Shown here piece after piece: positions 25,211-32,500 of a stretch of DNA of 37,015 nucleotides. Source of the DNA: CAVVYA01 sp963752345. GTDB lineage: Bacteria > Pseudomonadota > Alphaproteobacteria > SMXQ01. Within the stretch, counting starts at the first letter, position 1. The number at the start of each line of letters is the position of its first letter. The stretch is taken from assembly GCA_963752345.1 (NCBI GenBank), contig CAVVYA010000019.1, positions 1 through 37,015 of the forward strand, given 5' to 3'. Below the pieces are notes generated by a model, which ran no database searches, was not told the DNA's origin, and saw nothing but the letters and a program-made list of their open reading frames with translations. Position numbers and translations under genes: made by a program.

Positions 25211-25473
25211 GGCCGCCGCCTGTCGACAACCCTGCCGGCCTCGTCGTTCTTCGCGCCGTCACGCTTGACCAGCGCCATGCGGAACCGCGTCAGGTTCAAC
25301 AGGTGGTGATAGCGGCTCGCGTGCCAGATCTTGCGCAGGTGCCAGATGCCGTCCAGGGCGGGGGTACGGATCACCAGGAGGGCGAACAGCAGCAGCCAGG
25401 GCACGGCCTCGTAGCCGAGAAACCGTTCCACCTGTCCGAAAGCCTGTTGGATATGTGCGACCAATGCGTCCAC
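25207..25473 (-). CDS. Small membrane protein, coupled to the next gene
   Basis: The product has 88 residues with a GTG start at 25473. It has a hydrophobic segment PWLLLFALLVIRTPALDGIW in the middle and a basic C-terminus (RFRMALVKRDGAK). The stop overlaps the ATG of the downstream gene. I recognise no family. The region 25474-25665 upstream separates it from the divergent response regulator gene and should hold the promoters of both; no clear consensus is seen. Confidence 0.5.
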   Translation of the reverse strand: MDALVAHIQQAFGQVERFLGYEAVPWLLLFALLVIRTPALDGIWHLRKIWHASRYHHLLNLTRFRMALVKRDGAKNDEAGRVVDRRRP

Positions 25474-25665
25474 GGGCGGGGACGTTAACCTTATAGCGCC
25501 GGGAAAATCAACAACTCAATAGGCTCGAACCGCGACAATGGTTAACGACACGCATTCAGGCCGCCGGGCACTGATATTCGGACCTATCTCGCCCTCATAG
25601 GGAGCTTTACGGTTCCTTTAATCTTATATAGGAGTATACGCCTAAAGTGATAGGAGAGAGGTAAT

Positions 25666-26074
25666 ATGTCAGACATCGACGTGCTGATCGTCGAAGACCA
25701 CGACACCCTGCGAGCACAACTCGCGGGCCACCTGACGAGCCAGGGTCTCATGGTCCAAACAGCGATCAATGGGCGGAAGGCGCTCGAGGTGATGCAAACC
25801 TACCGCCCCAAGGTCATGGTCACGGACATCTATATGCCGGAGATGGAAGGCCTCGAGCTGATCCGTCTCACGCGCTGCCATGCGGAGCGGGTTGAAGATC
25901 ATCGCCATGAGCGGCGGCAGCCTGGTGTGCGGCAGCTACTTGCCGGAAGCCGCGCGCTTCGGTGCCGATGCCACCCTGAGCAAGCCCTTCAAGCGCGCCG
26001 ACCTCGCCGCTCTCGTCAGCGAGATGATCGGGGAGAAGTCTCTGTCAGAAGCGGCGCCTGACCTTTTGCGGTAA
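25666..26074 (+). CDS. CheY-like single-domain response regulator, one frameshift
   Basis: The ATG at 25666 lies behind GGAGAGAGGTAAT. The first frame gives MSDIDVLIVEDHDTLRAQLA, with the acidic pair E-D at residues 10-11, and PKVMVTDIYMPEMEGLELI, with the phospho-acceptor Asp near residue 52. Near 25880 the frame changes and continues with LKIIAMSGGSLVCGSYLPEA (the Ser/Thr switch position) and GADATLSKPFKRADLAAL, which holds the conserved lysine. The joined product is about 135 residues, the size of a lone receiver domain, without an output domain. It would relay a phosphosignal from a histidine kinase not present in the window. It is on the plus strand, against the surrounding genes. Confidence 0.8.
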
Positions 26075-26118
26075 GCTGAGCGCCGCGCGTGTCACACTCA
26101 CCCAAGACTTCAGCTCCA

Positions 26119-26527
26119 CTACTTGTATTCGACCGTGACATCGCCGACGCGCGCATCATTCCCGTAGATTGTTTCAGCCTTTGGAACTTCGATCTCGATC
26201 ACTTTATCGCTGACCCATCTGACGGCTAAATCATGCTGCCCATGGATCGAAAAAAAAAGATGGATTTCTATCGCGCGAGAAGGTCCGGTCGGCTGGAGCG
26301 ATGCTGACCTGGGTGTTAAAGCCAACTGTCGCACCGCATCCCATCTCGTGGACCACAGCAAGGCGGCTGGCATCCGGCGATGGGATCGATTTGTGAACGA
26401 CCACACTACACTTGGAAATCTCTTGAATTAGCGTGTAGACACTTGCGCCGATACCAACGAAGAAGACAATAGCAACGACTCGGATAGCCATCAGAAAAAC
26501 GAGATCTTTGTTCAAGTTGGAGCGCAT
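26119..26527 (-). CDS. Immunity-like membrane protein behind D, frameshift at a homopolymer
   Basis: The ATG at 26527 overlaps the stop of protein D (TAATG), so translation is coupled. The first frame has a membrane segment (LMAIRVVAIVFFVGIGASVY) and then SPDASRLAVVHEMGCGATVG with FNTQVSIAP. At the run of nine A at 26250-26258 the frame shifts, and the sequence continues with IHGQHDLAVRWVSDKVIEIE and GNDARVGDVTVEYK, ending at 26119. The joined protein has about 135 residues and matches a widespread family of small anchored proteins with a CGATxGFxTQVS motif and a C-terminal VxVxY strand. The shift on a homopolymer is most simply a sequencing error. Direct coupling to a toxin-like gene suggests an immunity function. 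Confidence 0.7.
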
Positions 26528-27784
26528 TATTGACGTTCCTGGTAGTAGCGGTATCCTTGACGAATCCAGTATTGGTCCTTTGGATCGTCGCCGAACGGAG
26601 CCATACCGCCAATTCCCACATACGCTCCGGGCAAGCTCGCAGCCACACCATGCTGTGGTCGTCGCGTATTATTCCTGGCGTGGTTCCAACCTGCCATACG
26701 CAACAAAGTGGCTTCCGTATAGCCTAACGCAGCCCCTGTTGCTCCGTAATTGAAGTTACCAAAATCCTCGAACTCGTCTCCTTGCCGCTTATAGTCCCAA
26801 GGCCCGTTGTCGTCGACCTGACGATAGAACCAGCGGTTATTTCCCTTATTTTTCAGCGCTTCATCAATATTCGCATCGATGTCGACGCCAGGTGGGGTTT
26901 TCGGAGGAGTACTGGTCAAACTCTCGGAGTCTAATCGCTCACGCCGAAGTTTAGCGCCTTTGTTACGCAACGCTCTATTGATTTCCTCGCGTTCGCGAGA
27001 ATCCACCCCTACCAGAGTGCTGCTGGTTTGGATGGCAGCCGGACGGCGGGGCATGTCCTCGATCTCAGTGCCCAGTGCATCGCCGATCAAGGGATTTGCC
27101 ATCGACGTGCCATGCCAGATCGAGGCGGCTTCTCTCGCTTCGTACCCGGTCGCTTGGCGCAGTAGCGTGTCGGCGACGGATTTGATCGTCCCGGCATCGT
27201 AGTTGCCCGGCACCCAAAGCTTCGTCCCGGACTCGTCGGTGACTGGATTGCCGAAGATGACGGAGACGGCGCGTCGCACCGCCTCTTCCGGCTCGGTGGT
27301 CTGAGCGTAGTAATAGGCAAGCAGCTTGGTCCATTTTGTCTTGTCGGCACGTTGGGACTTCGGGCGCTGCGGGTCCCAGTCCGCGTTTAAGCCCGAGTCG
27401 AGCGGCGCCAGGGCGCGGCGATGCGCCCGCCAGGCTTTCGCGCGGCCGTCTGCTTCGTCCTCTCCTTCGGGCGAGGCCTCTATGGCGAGCGAGGCGCCTG
27501 GTGCCTGAGCGGCCGCCAGCTCCGACGCCAGCCGCGCCGAGTCGTAAAGAAGAAGCCGACCCGCGACCCATCGTTGCGCATCACAGGCTTGCCATCGGCC
27601 CCGAGCAACACCCATCCACTGAAATACTCATTCATCGCCCAACGGCCGTTGCGCGCGTTCTCCCGCGCCGCCTCCTCAGGCGACGGGGGCACGGCGACTG
27701 CGGGCGACTCCCGACCGGCTCGGAACTCGCGGGCGCGAGATCGGACGACGCATCGTCCGACGGATAGCTCGGCGCGAAACTCAT
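26527..27784 (-). CDS. Modular protein D: shared phage module with polymorphic toxin type 44-like domain, frameshifted
   Basis: The ATG at 27784 gives MSFAPSYPSDDASSDLAPAS. Shifts near 27700 and 27545 must be bridged to keep the homology to protein A: WAMNEYFSGWVLLGADGKPV, RNDGSRVGF, then RRALAPLDSGLNADWDPQ, TKWTKLLAYYYAQTTEPEEA and IFGNPV. From about residue 310, a different domain follows a Lys/Arg-rich stretch: NGPWDYKRQGDEFEDFGNFN, YGATGAALGYTEATLLRMAG and a C-terminal GDDPKDQYWIRQGYRYYQ. This order (GPWDYK, GNFxYGATGxAxG, GDDPxDQxxIxxGxxYY) is how I remember polymorphic toxin type 44 (Ntox44), a predicted nuclease-type toxin of polymorphic systems. An immunity-like gene overlaps its stop. 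It sits beside a paired-palindrome element, at the edge of the insertion between the head genes. Confidence 0.7.
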
Positions 27785-27804
27785 GACGGTTCCTGATGCT
27801 AGGG

Positions 27805-27919
27805 TTCCTCCCCCCTTGTGGGGGAGGCTAGGTGGGGGGTGGTGTTCGCAAGCGCGTGCTTCTTGGGAGGCGGTTGTCGATCACCCCCACCCCGAACCTC
27901 CCCCATCGAGGCGGAGGGA
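27805..27919. repeat. Paired-palindrome intergenic element (copy 3)
   Basis: The same structure and orientation as the copy at 18354: a CTTGT-loop hairpin, GGTGGGGGG, a core of about 60 bases, CCCCCACCCC and an ATCGA-loop hairpin. It lies between the scaffold-like gene and protein D, at the junction where the phage head module is interrupted. Confidence 0.85.
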
Positions 27920-27950
27920 GCGGAGACGAGCACGTTCGGCGATCGTCGCC

Positions 27951-28863
27951 TTACCCCGGATAGGCCGCGGCGAACAGTTGCTCGCGGCGCCGGACCCAGC
28001 CGGCATGCTCCGGATGCAGCTTGTCCATCGCCGGGCTCCTCGGATCGTTCATGGCGGCGTCCATCTTGGCGATTTCCGCCTTGGCCTGCTCGGGCGTCAT
28101 ATTGAAAGATGACGCGCCGCCGCCGATCAACCCGTCCTCGCGCATGCGTTCGCCGATATTGGCGAACAGCTCCATGAGCGCCGGACCCCCGATCGCCTGC
28201 TCGAGTTGATCGAGCGCGTCCGGCGGCGCGAAGGTCTTGGCCGCGCGCCGCCCGCTCGCCACCATGGCATCATATTGGCCGCCCCACTTCTGGCGCAGCG
28301 CCTGATCGAGCGCGTCGCCGTCCATGCGCGCCCGTTGGGTCTGGCCCTGCTCCGCCTCGAGCGCCGCTTTGACGAACCAGTCATGCATGCCGGCGGCCTG
28401 CCGCGCGGTCAGGCCATTCTTGTGCGCGACGTCGCGGTAGGCGTTGGCGAACGCGTCGGAATAGCCGGCGTAGCCCTGGGGCTTCTCGAATTGATAGTGC
28501 TCGGGCCGCGCCGGACGGCCGAGCTGGTTGTAATAGCGCTCCCAGGCTTCCGGCCCGTCCTTGTCGCCCGGCGGCAGCACGCCTTTCTTGCCGATCAGCG
28601 CCTGGAGATTGACATGCTCCTTGACCAGCCCGCCGAGATCGAAGCCGTCGCCCTTGCGGTAGGCCTGCAGCGACGGATGGGATTTGAGATCGTCGGGCAG
28701 CGCGGCGAGCGGATTGCCGGCGCCCGGCGCCGGCCGCCGCCGCCGTTGAGCGCGGTGCCATCGCGTGCGTATTGTGCGCGCCGCTGATCGAAGCGGTGTC
28801 GGCTGGGCTGCCCGCGCCCTGGCTTGCCGTCACGGCGGACCCGTTTGCATCAGTCACTGACAT
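27951..28863 (-). CDS. Scaffold-like capsid assembly protein, one frameshift
   Basis: The start at 28863 gives MSVTDANGSAVTASQGAGSP, overlapping the previous gene by 14 bases. A shift near 28740 changes to a frame with NPLAALPDDLKSHPSLQAYR, PPGDKDGPEAWERYYNQLGR and a helical remainder ending at 27951. The middle part, PARPEHYQFEKPQGYAGYSD followed by long acidic/Gln-rich helices and DQLEQAIGGPALMELFANIG, resembles scaffold or assembly proteins of podovirus-like prophages. T7 gp9 occupies the same place between portal and capsid. The joined length is about 300 residues. Scaffold proteins are internal to the procapsid and leave before DNA packaging. The usual neighbour, the capsid, is 7.3 kb away here. 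Confidence 0.7.
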
Positions 28864-29131
28864 CTCCATTCGAAGTGAGTTGCGGGAAATCGTCGGGCCG
28901 GATGCCGGCCATCTCGGCGACATGGAGGAACACGTCGCGCGCGCCTTCGTTGAACGCGGTCTGATGCGGATCGCCGGCGGTGAAGCTGGAGGCGCCGACC
29001 CGGCAATAGGCCGCGAGATCGCGCAGCACCAGCTGGCCTTCCGAAGTCGCCAGCAGCTCGCGATAGGCCGCCGCCACCGGCCTGGCGCGCCGGCCGTGGG
29101 CGTTGAACAGCCATTCGATTGCGCGTTTCAT
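28850..29131 (-). CDS. Small hypothetical phage protein between portal and scaffold
   Basis: The product has 93 residues from the ATG at 29131, an 11-codon internal start chosen over 29164 because MKRAIEWLFNAHGRRARPVA follows a GGGA motif. The sequence is soluble and helical, with DLAAYCRVGASSFTAGDPHQ and a C-terminal FLHVAEMAGIRPDDF. Members with GDPxxTxFxEGxRxV patterns are common beside the portal gene in podovirus-like prophages; they are known only as hypothetical proteins. It overlaps the scaffold-like gene by 14 bases, so the two are probably coupled. Confidence 0.65.
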   Translation of the reverse strand: MKRAIEWLFNAHGRRARPVAAAYRELLATSEGQLVLRDLAAYCRVGASSFTAGDPHQTAFNEGARDVFLHVAEMAGIRPDDFPQLTSNGDVSD

Positions 29132-29168
29132 GCGGGGCTCCCAGCGACCGTCGTTATGAAGCAAAAAT

Positions 29169-29257
29169 CGTCACCCCGGGCTTGCCCCGGGGGCCATACG
29201 ATGTCTCGCGCGCCGATCCATTTCCAATGGGCCCCGGGTCAAGCCCGGGGTGACGAT
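29169..29257. repeat. Double palindrome of the GGGCCCCGGGTCAAGCCCGG type
   Basis: Two copies of a short hairpin motif (TCACCCCGGGCTTG and its complement) face each other, 29169-29195 and 29224-29257. They lie between the portal and the small hypothetical gene. A single related copy is at 34163-34195 and a degraded one near 33163. Such elements are scattered between genes in many Alphaproteobacteria. Confidence 0.8.
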
Positions 29258-29292
29258 AAAAAAAGCTCGACGAGGACGCTCGCTCACGCAAC

Positions 29293-31062
29293 TCATGCGG
29301 CGGGCTTGCCCGCGTTCTGGCCGATCGCCCCGGCCTGGGTGGCGTCCTTCATCGCCTTGCCCAAGCCGGGCGCCGCCTGGGCGAGCGCCGCCATCTGCAT
29401 GGCTTGGCTCTTCTGCTGGCGCAATTGCGCGACGCGCTTGGGATCGCGCACCGCGCGCGGCGGCAGGCCATAGGCGTCGGCGAGAAGTTGCGCCACCTGG
29501 TCGCCGTCGAAATTGTCGTAGACGTCGGGGTTGGCCTGGCCGATCGGCGCGAGCGCCTCGAAGGTGCGCACGATGGCGGCGCCCTCGCTCGCCTTCTGGG
29601 CACGCGCGAGCGGCGAGACGTACTCGACGCGAATCTCCGGATAGCGCTTGAGGATCTCCGGCGGCGCGGGAAACTTGCCGGCGCGATACATCAGGGCGAA
29701 GACGCGGTCGATCAGCGGATCGAGAAACTCCGATTGGATGCGGCCCAGGTGCGGGCCCATCAGGCGCAGCTTTTCCTCCTGGCGGCCGAGCCATTCGGCG
29801 GCGGTCATGTTGGGCTGCGCCACCATGAGCAGGAGCGAGCCGTAGAACGCTTCCTTGATGGCGGCGCGCCGCTGCTGCTCCATTTCGAGGCCGAGGCCGA
29901 TGTTGGCGTTGGTTTCGAGCGGGCGGTAGCGCGGGTTGCCGAGCTTGTCGAGGCCCGAATAGATGAAGCCGCCCGGCGTGGTGCGCGCGCCGCGCAGCCC
30001 GCGCTCGTCGATGGTGAGGATCGGCGGGTCGGCCACCTTCTGCGCGGCGATGATGGTCGTCTTGCTCATGGCGTTGAGCATCTTGATGTCGGGCAGCGCC
30101 AGCATGGCCGGCGAATCGCCGTAGGTGCCGCGCGACGCGGTCGACCAGCGCGCCACCTGGTAGGGAAATTCGAAATAGCCGCTCTCGTGGGTGATGCAGC
30201 GTTTCTCCACGTTGACATAGCAGGAGCGAAACGCCTTGCCGCGCCGGTCGAGCAGCTTGCGCGGGTTGTAGTCGTCGCGCGGATAGACCGCGTGGATGAA
30301 CTCGAACTTGCGCTCGGGCTCCTTCGCATGGGCCTTGACGATGTTCTCGCCCGCCGCCTCGCCCCACAGCCCGTAGGCCTGGCGCGCGGTGAACAGGAAG
30401 CGGCGGTAGAGCGTGTCGACCTTCTCGTGAGCGTTCTCCGAAATGTAGCATTCGGCGAGATGGCGGCAGGAGAAGAACAGGCCGGAGCCGTCGGGCATCT
30501 CGTCGGTGTAGAACACGCCGGTGCCGAAGCTGACCTGGTCGAGGTAGAGCTCCATCGCCTTGGCGTAGAACCGCTGGCCGTTGGCGGAAAACGCGGCGCG
30601 CATGCGGCGCGACGCCTCGTCGAGCCACAGCTTGACCAAGTCCTCGCGGTTGAGCTCCTCGACCGGATGGGCGAGGCCGAACCAGTTGTTCGCCGAATTG
30701 GTGATCATGCCCCACAGGCCGGCGGCGAGATTGTCCGCCGCGGCGCCCGGCGTGCCGTCGAACACGCGCTGCAGGCGCTTCTCGCCGGGCATCCGCGCGG
30801 TCATGTTCCACGCGCCTTCGCGCGATGTCGTGTTCCACGCGCCTCCGCGCGATACCGTGAAATCGGCGCGCATCGGCCGCACCAGCTCGGCGATCTCCTG
30901 CCACTGGCTCTCGATCAGGCTGCGCTCCGCGGCCAGGCCCTCCTGGCGCTGGATGATCGCGTCGGCTTCCTGCGACGGCGTGCCGCTTCCGGCTTCCTGC
31001 GACGGCGTGCCGCTTCCGGCTTCCTGCGAAGACGTGCCGTGTCCCGTAACGAGCTCGGCCAT
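29293..31062 (-). CDS. Portal (head-tail connector) protein with in-frame repeat expansions
   Basis: The product has 589 residues in an intact frame from the ATG at 31062. It is a clear podoviral portal of the Head-tail_con type (T7 gp8 position): AERSLIESQWQEIAELVRPM, FDGTPGAAADNLAAGLWGMI, NSANNWFGLAHP, QVSFGTGVFYTDEMPDGSG, PYQVARWSTASRGTYGDSPA, and RIQSEFLDPLIDRVFALMYR. A dodecameric ring at the capsid vertex that binds terminase and tail tube is the established role. Two oddities lie in the first 100 residues: three 9-residue repeats (EAGSGTPSQ) before residue 35 and two copies of a GAWN(T/M)T unit near residue 75, both from 27-bp tandem DNA repeats. In homologues I would expect RADFT to continue almost directly to PGEKR. 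The C-terminal 60 residues are Ala/Gln-rich. Confidence 0.9.
   Translation of the reverse strand: MAELVTGHGTSSQEAGSGTPSQEAGSGTPSQEADAIIQRQEGLAAERSLIESQWQEIAELVRPMRADFTVSRGGAWNTTSREGAWNMTARMPGEKRLQRVFDGTPGAAADNLAAGLWGMITNSANNWFGLAHPVEELNREDLVKLWLDEASRRMRAAFSANGQRFYAKAMELYLDQVSFGTGVFYTDEMPDGSGLFFSCRHLAECYISENAHEKVDTLYRRFLFTARQAYGLWGEAAGENIVKAHAKEPERKFEFIHAVYPRDDYNPRKLLDRRGKAFRSCYVNVEKRCITHESGYFEFPYQVARWSTASRGTYGDSPAMLALPDIKMLNAMSKTTIIAAQKVADPPILTIDERGLRGARTTPGGFIYSGLDKLGNPRYRPLETNANIGLGLEMEQQRRAAIKEAFYGSLLLMVAQPNMTAAEWLGRQEEKLRLMGPHLGRIQSEFLDPLIDRVFALMYRAGKFPAPPEILKRYPEIRVEYVSPLARAQKASEGAAIVRTFEALAPIGQANPDVYDNFDGDQVAQLLADAYGLPPRAVRDPKRVAQLRQQKSQAMQMAALAQAAPGLGKAMKDATQAGAIGQNAGKPAA
30801..30854. 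repeat. 27-bp tandem repeat inside the portal gene (two units)
   Basis: Units at 30801-30827 and 30828-30854 differ at four positions. Each contains TTCCACGCGCC followed by a CGCGC arm and encodes nine residues around GAWN. The insertion keeps the frame. Confidence 0.85.
30964..31044. repeat. 27-bp tandem repeat at the portal N-terminus (three units)
   Basis: Units at 30964, 30991 and 31018. The first two are identical and the third has diverged. They encode the nine-residue unit EAGSGTPSQ. The repeat differs in sequence from the 27-bp repeat at 30801 but has the same period. Confidence 0.9.
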
Positions 31063-31065
31063 GGG

Positions 31066-31263
31066 TCAATACCCCAACAGTTTCTTGTTGCCGACCGTCG
31101 CGTCCGACGGATCGCCCGCGCCGCCGGTGAGAATGGTCGAGGCACGGCCGCGCGCCCGGCGCGCCCGCTCGCGCTCGCGCAGCGCGGCATCCTGAACCTC
31201 CGCGTCGGACAGGCTCGGCGGCGGCGGGGGCGGCGGCGGCGACGGAGAACCGAAGAAGCACAT
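31066..31263 (-). CDS. Small phage protein with polyproline start
   Basis: The product has 65 residues from the ATG at 31263. The start MCFFGSPSPPPPPPPPSLSD is followed by a charged helix and a C-terminal block GRASTILTGGAGDP ending in KKLLGY. Small proteins with an MCxxG start, a proline run and an RxSTILT..KxLLG end are a recurring, unnamed family beside portal genes of alphaproteobacterial podovirus-like prophages. It stops 4 bases before the portal start. A second small protein with the same MCFFG start is at 32320-32487. Confidence 0.7.
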   Translation of the reverse strand: MCFFGSPSPPPPPPPPSLSDAEVQDAALRERERARRARGRASTILTGGAGDPSDATVGNKKLLGY

Positions 31264-31407
31264 GGCTATCACCTATCGTTCGGACGCGCGGCGGCGGGGC
31301 AGAGCGGAAGATTCAGGGACGGAATCGGATTGCAGGGCGCACCAGTTTTGGCGGCCCCCGGCTTGGCATACAGACCGGGCTGCAAGACCATGAAATTGTT
31401 GACAAAT

Positions 31408-31433
31408 CTTACATATGTTACGGGAGCCTTACA
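31408..31433 (+). promoter_or_regulatory. CTTACA direct half-sites upstream of sigma-54 promoter
   Basis: CTTACA occurs at 31408 and 31428, centred about 105 and 85 bases upstream of the predicted transcription start. The same hexamer forms the arms of the palindrome at 34059-34080, at the same distance from the sigma-54 promoter of the other PEP-CTERM gene. Activators of sigma-54 promoters usually bind in this range. That these are binding sites is inference. Confidence 0.3.
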
Positions 31434-31485
31434 CATCGGGCCGGCCACCTTCCCCGCAACTGTTTGAAATCGTTCAGGGCTCAGC

Positions 31486-31502
31486 TTGGCCTGGGTTTTG
31501 CA
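31486..31502 (+). promoter_or_regulatory. Sigma-54 (-24/-12) promoter of the PEP-CTERM gene at 31552
   Basis: TTGGCCTGGGTTTTGCA has the TTGGC -24 box and the TTGCA -12 box with exactly 10 bases between GG and GC. Transcription would start near 31513, giving a leader of about 40 bases with an AAGAGG ribosome binding site before the ATG. Confidence 0.65.
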
Positions 31503-31551
31503 CAAAGAATGAGCAAAGCCCGCACACGCGGGGTATCAAGAGGTAGTCATA

Positions 31552-32244
31552 ATGAAGCGTTCCGTCGTATTTCGTCTTTTGACCTGCACGGCCGTCGCGT
31601 TCGGCGTTTCCCAGATCGGCCAGGCACAGGCCGGCATCGTGACCTACGCCAACATGTCGGCGTTTCTCACCGACACGGGCGCGACCGACGCGCTGGGCGG
31701 CGGATACCCGAACCTCGGCGTCAATACGCCGACCGGCCAGAAGGTCGGCACGGTCACCTTCAAGGCGCCGGCGCCGAGCGCGATCGTCATGGGTACCGCC
31801 GGTATTTCCGGCTTTAGCGACTGGTCGACCCTGCTGCCCGGCACCGATCTCGCCATCAGCGGCCAGGAAGATCTCGATCTCGTGTTCGACACCGACGTCA
31901 TCGCCGCGGCGATCGCGATTCACCAGCCGGGCGCGGGCGGCACCGGGAACGATACATGCAATGTCGCGACCTGCCAGGACTCGACCTATACCGTCACGGT
32001 GAAGAAGGACGGCAGCGTGATCGGCTCGGTCGTCATCACGCCCCCCAAGGACTCCCTCGGCGTCATCGCGCTCAAGTCGGACGATCCGTTCGACGAGATC
32101 AACATCCGCGAGACCACGGGCGGCATCGATAACGAATATTTCGGCGCGGTATTCACCGCCCAGGTGCCGGAACCCGCAACCGCCCTGCTGCTTGGCGCCG
32201 GACTGCTTGGGCTCGGCGCCCTGCGCCGGCGCCGCTCGCGCTGA
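31552..32244 (+). CDS. PEP-CTERM surface protein
   Basis: The product has 230 residues. The signal peptide (residues 1-25, RLLTCTAVAFGVSQIGQAQA, cut after AQA) is followed by a beta-rich domain: IVTYANMSAFLTDTGATDAL, TFKAPAPSAIVMGTAGISGF, LDLVFDTDVIAAAIAIHQPG, YTVTVKKDGSVIGSVVIT. The C-terminus VPEPATALLLGAGLLGLGAL plus RRRRSR is a complete PEP-CTERM signal. The protein should pass the inner membrane, be cleaved by an exosortase and reach the surface or the exopolysaccharide. It lies on the plus strand between two small minus-strand phage genes that both start MCFFG, with its own sigma-54 promoter and its own terminator, so it is a self-contained moron. Confidence 0.9.
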   Translation: MKRSVVFRLLTCTAVAFGVSQIGQAQAGIVTYANMSAFLTDTGATDALGGGYPNLGVNTPTGQKVGTVTFKAPAPSAIVMGTAGISGFSDWSTLLPGTDLAISGQEDLDLVFDTDVIAAAIAIHQPGAGGTGNDTCNVATCQDSTYTVTVKKDGSVIGSVVITPPKDSLGVIALKSDDPFDEINIRETTGGIDNEYFGAVFTAQVPEPATALLLGAGLLGLGALRRRRSR

Positions 32245-32271
32245 GCTTCGTTCGACACATCCGACGCATCG

Positions 32272-32298
32272 CGGGCGGCCTCGGGCCGCCCGTTCAAT
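32272..32298 (+). terminator. Hairpin terminator behind the PEP-CTERM gene
   Basis: CGGGCGGCC-TCG-GGCCGCCCG is a perfect 9-bp stem with a 3-base loop followed by a weak T-rich stretch, 28 bases behind the stop codon. Confidence 0.7.
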
Positions 32299-32319
32299 TC
32301 TGGGGCGACGGTAAACCCG

Positions 32320-32487
32320 CTACTCGCCGAGCAGCTTCTGCGCGGCCGATTTCGGCAGCACCGGCAGGGGATTGGTCGGCGTCGGCGGCACCAGGCCGAG
32401 GAGACGCACCGGCGTCGGCGCCTTCTTCGTAATCGCGCCGACCGGGTCGATCACCTTGCTCAACCCGCCGCCACCGAAGAAGCACAT
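32320..32487 (-). CDS. Small phage protein with MCFFG start
   Basis: The product has 55 residues from the ATG at 32487, MCFFGGGGLSKVIDPVGAIT onward, with a proline-rich middle (LVPPTPTNPLPVLP) and an end KSAAQKLLGE. The start resembles that of the protein at 31066-31263 and the MCNP start of the gp14-like protein. It follows the GNAT-like gene by 13 bases, which suggests one transcript. No function is known to me. Confidence 0.6.
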   Translation of the reverse strand: MCFFGGGGLSKVIDPVGAITKKAPTPVRLLGLVPPTPTNPLPVLPKSAAQKLLGE

Positions 32488-32500
32488 GAGGGTCACCTGT

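Noticed and set aside
31399..31424. Sigma-70 promoter (TTGACA near 31399) for the PEP-CTERM gene
   Set aside because: No acceptable -10 box lies at the right distance, whereas the sigma-54 element closer to the gene is nearly perfect.
29404..31467. A 687-codon open frame on the plus strand
   Set aside because: Antisense to the portal gene, with shadow composition. The portal frame matches a known family over its full length.
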